Positions 58,594-59,309 of a stretch of 59,309 nucleotides of DNA are shown here, piece after piece (position 1 is the first letter of the stretch; each line of letters opens with the position of its first letter). The translations under genes were made by a program, and so were the position numbers. The notes under the pieces are model-generated. The model saw only the letters and a list, made by a program, of their open reading frames with translations, had not been told where the DNA came from and searched no databases. The stretch comes from Clostridia bacterium. Its GTDB lineage: Bacteria > Bacillota > Clostridia > Oscillospirales > Acutalibacteraceae. The stretch covers positions 1 to 59,309 of the forward strand of contig CAAFXS010000053.1 of the NCBI GenBank assembly GCA_900767025.1. The letters are read 5' to 3'.

Positions 58594-59253
58594 TTACCTC
58601 GCTAATAATTCAACAAATTCCTTTAAATCCATAAATGCATTTGATAACTCTGTTTCAAGTTCTTGAGTATAAACACTCTCATTGACTGATTTGGTTTTGG
58701 AAATGCTAAAGCATTTTCTATTAAGTAATTCCTTTGCAGAGCATTCGGGGATATTGGAATTATGGTCTTTTTTGTATTTCTCTCCTGTAATCTCAAAGCC
58801 TTTTAAAATCAAATCGTCAATAAGTTTAGAATATAATTTATAATTCTCGCTAATCTTTTCTCGAAGTAAATCCATATCCTTTGAATTAGGCTTATATATT
58901 TTCAGTCCGTAACCGTATGCATCACAACCCATATCAAAATACAAGCCAAGTATATTAGTTTTCCTGCTTGCCTGTCTAAAACGCAAATACATATATTCTT
59001 TTAATGGCTCATTCGGAGAAAATCGCCTGTCGGTATATGGGGTAGAAATACATCTTGCAGGCTTTGTTTCAAAATCCATATCAAATTGATTTACAGTTTC
59101 CAACAAATCAAAATATAACAGATTAATCGGTTCAGTTATATATTTTTTATACTTAACAAGATTCTCGCTTTGCCTGTCATTTGTATTACAAAATTGCAAT
59201 CCAAATAGAAAATTGTTTGTTTCTTTATCAAAGCCTTTAAAATTATCACTCAT
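58594..59253 (-). CDS. DUF2461-family protein
   Basis: The start is ATG 59253 (219 residues), with GGAG eight bases upstream; an ATG at 59289 in the same frame has no ribosome site. The sequence FKGFDKETNNFLFGLQFCN opens the domain. TKPARCISTPYTDRRFSPNEPLKEYMYLRFRQAS is the core of the DUF2461/TIGR02453 family, and LYFDMGCDAYGYGLKIY follows. The biochemical role of the family is unknown. It is the first gene of the minus-strand run that continues through the paralogous pair, cytidine deaminase and acetyltransferases. Confidence 0.85.
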   Translation of the reverse strand: MSDNFKGFDKETNNFLFGLQFCNTNDRQSENLVKYKKYITEPINLLYFDLLETVNQFDMDFETKPARCISTPYTDRRFSPNEPLKEYMYLRFRQASRKTNILGLYFDMGCDAYGYGLKIYKPNSKDMDLLREKISENYKLYSKLIDDLILKGFEITGEKYKKDHNSNIPECSAKELLNRKCFSISKTKSVNESVYTQELETELSNAFMDLKEFVELLAR

Positions 59254-59309
59254 TAAATTTCTCCAATATATCGACAAGAAATAATTCACAAAACAATAAT
59301 ACCATAAAA

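Noticed and set aside
1..59309. CRISPR array or complete insertion sequence
   Set aside because: No regularly spaced repeats of 23-47 bases and no intact transposase were seen. The only intact mobility gene is the serine recombinase.

Overview
The window looks like a chromosomal segment of a gut-type Firmicute (Clostridia, probably an Oscillospiraceae/Ruminococcaceae-like lineage). The support is A/T-rich third positions, strong GGAGG-type ribosome binding sites, Gram-positive signal peptides and lipobox, GPH-family sugar transporters in place of SusC/D pairs, and Firmicute-type conjugative-element debris. No marker gene fixes the species. From about position 100 to 50,850 it is one very large glycan-utilisation region. 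From about 50,850 to the right end it is accessory DNA: element debris, a tRNA, a serine recombinase and a resistance/defence-like gene run.

Region by region. (1) 103-10,770, minus strand: two GH29 fucosidase-like enzymes lead an operon that continues with five sugar-acid genes (aldose 1-dehydrogenase, LgoD-like dehydrogenase, UxaB, UxaA, amidohydrolase/lactonase), then an unclassified TIM-barrel hydrolase and a dead GH95 stub. The five enzymes in order would take L-galactose to 2-keto-3-deoxy-D-gluconate. (2) 10,897-11,745: a divergent AraC-type regulator. (3) 11,784-13,659, minus: a GH29-B fucosidase preceded by a mosaic of three broken hydrolases (GH89, GH2, GH29). (4) 13,878-15,398: a GH20 hexosaminidase with its own promoter and terminator. 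(5) 15,834-23,772, minus: an operon of GH3, xylulokinase, L-fucose/L-arabinose isomerase-like enzyme, GPH transporter and M20 peptidase. (6) 23,890-36,098, plus: LacI regulator, unclassified alpha/alpha-barrel protein, GH35, GPH-like transporter, LRR protein, GH39 and GH2. Modules 5 and 6 fire from face-to-face promoters sharing one palindromic operator. (7) 36,131-38,209, minus: GH95. (8) 38,353-50,799, plus: clan-GH-D-like enzyme, GH109-like oxidoreductase-fold enzyme, GH141-like lipoprotein, GH29, GH43, ROK regulator, GPH transporter and metallophosphoesterase, ending in a GH38 stub cut off by conjugative-element sequence.

How it works together: almost every hydrolase lacks a signal peptide, while three GPH/MFS symporters are present. 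The likely strategy is to import short oligosaccharides and trim them in the cytoplasm. The activities expected from the families are alpha-L-fucosidase/alpha-L-galactosidase (four intact GH29, one GH95, one GH141), beta-galactosidase (GH2, GH35), beta-xylosidase (GH3, GH39), arabinosidase/xylosidase-like (GH43), beta-hexosaminidase (GH20) and possibly alpha-GalNAcase (GH109-like). The mix fits L-Fuc/L-Gal-decorated plant or algal glycans, with host O-/N-glycans as an alternative. Broken GH95, GH89, GH2, GH29 and GH38 genes show the locus is being trimmed.

The right end (51,374-59,253) holds an interrupted zinc-ribbon protein, tRNA-Gln(CTG), repeats, a large serine recombinase, an LA2681-type HEPN protein, an MccF-like S66 peptidase, two GNAT acetyltransferases, a frameshifted cytidine deaminase, two paralogous unknown proteins and a DUF2461 protein. 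I read it as a mobile accessory island with possible antibiotic-immunity and defence roles. All functions are inferred from sequence motifs and family knowledge; no database search was run.
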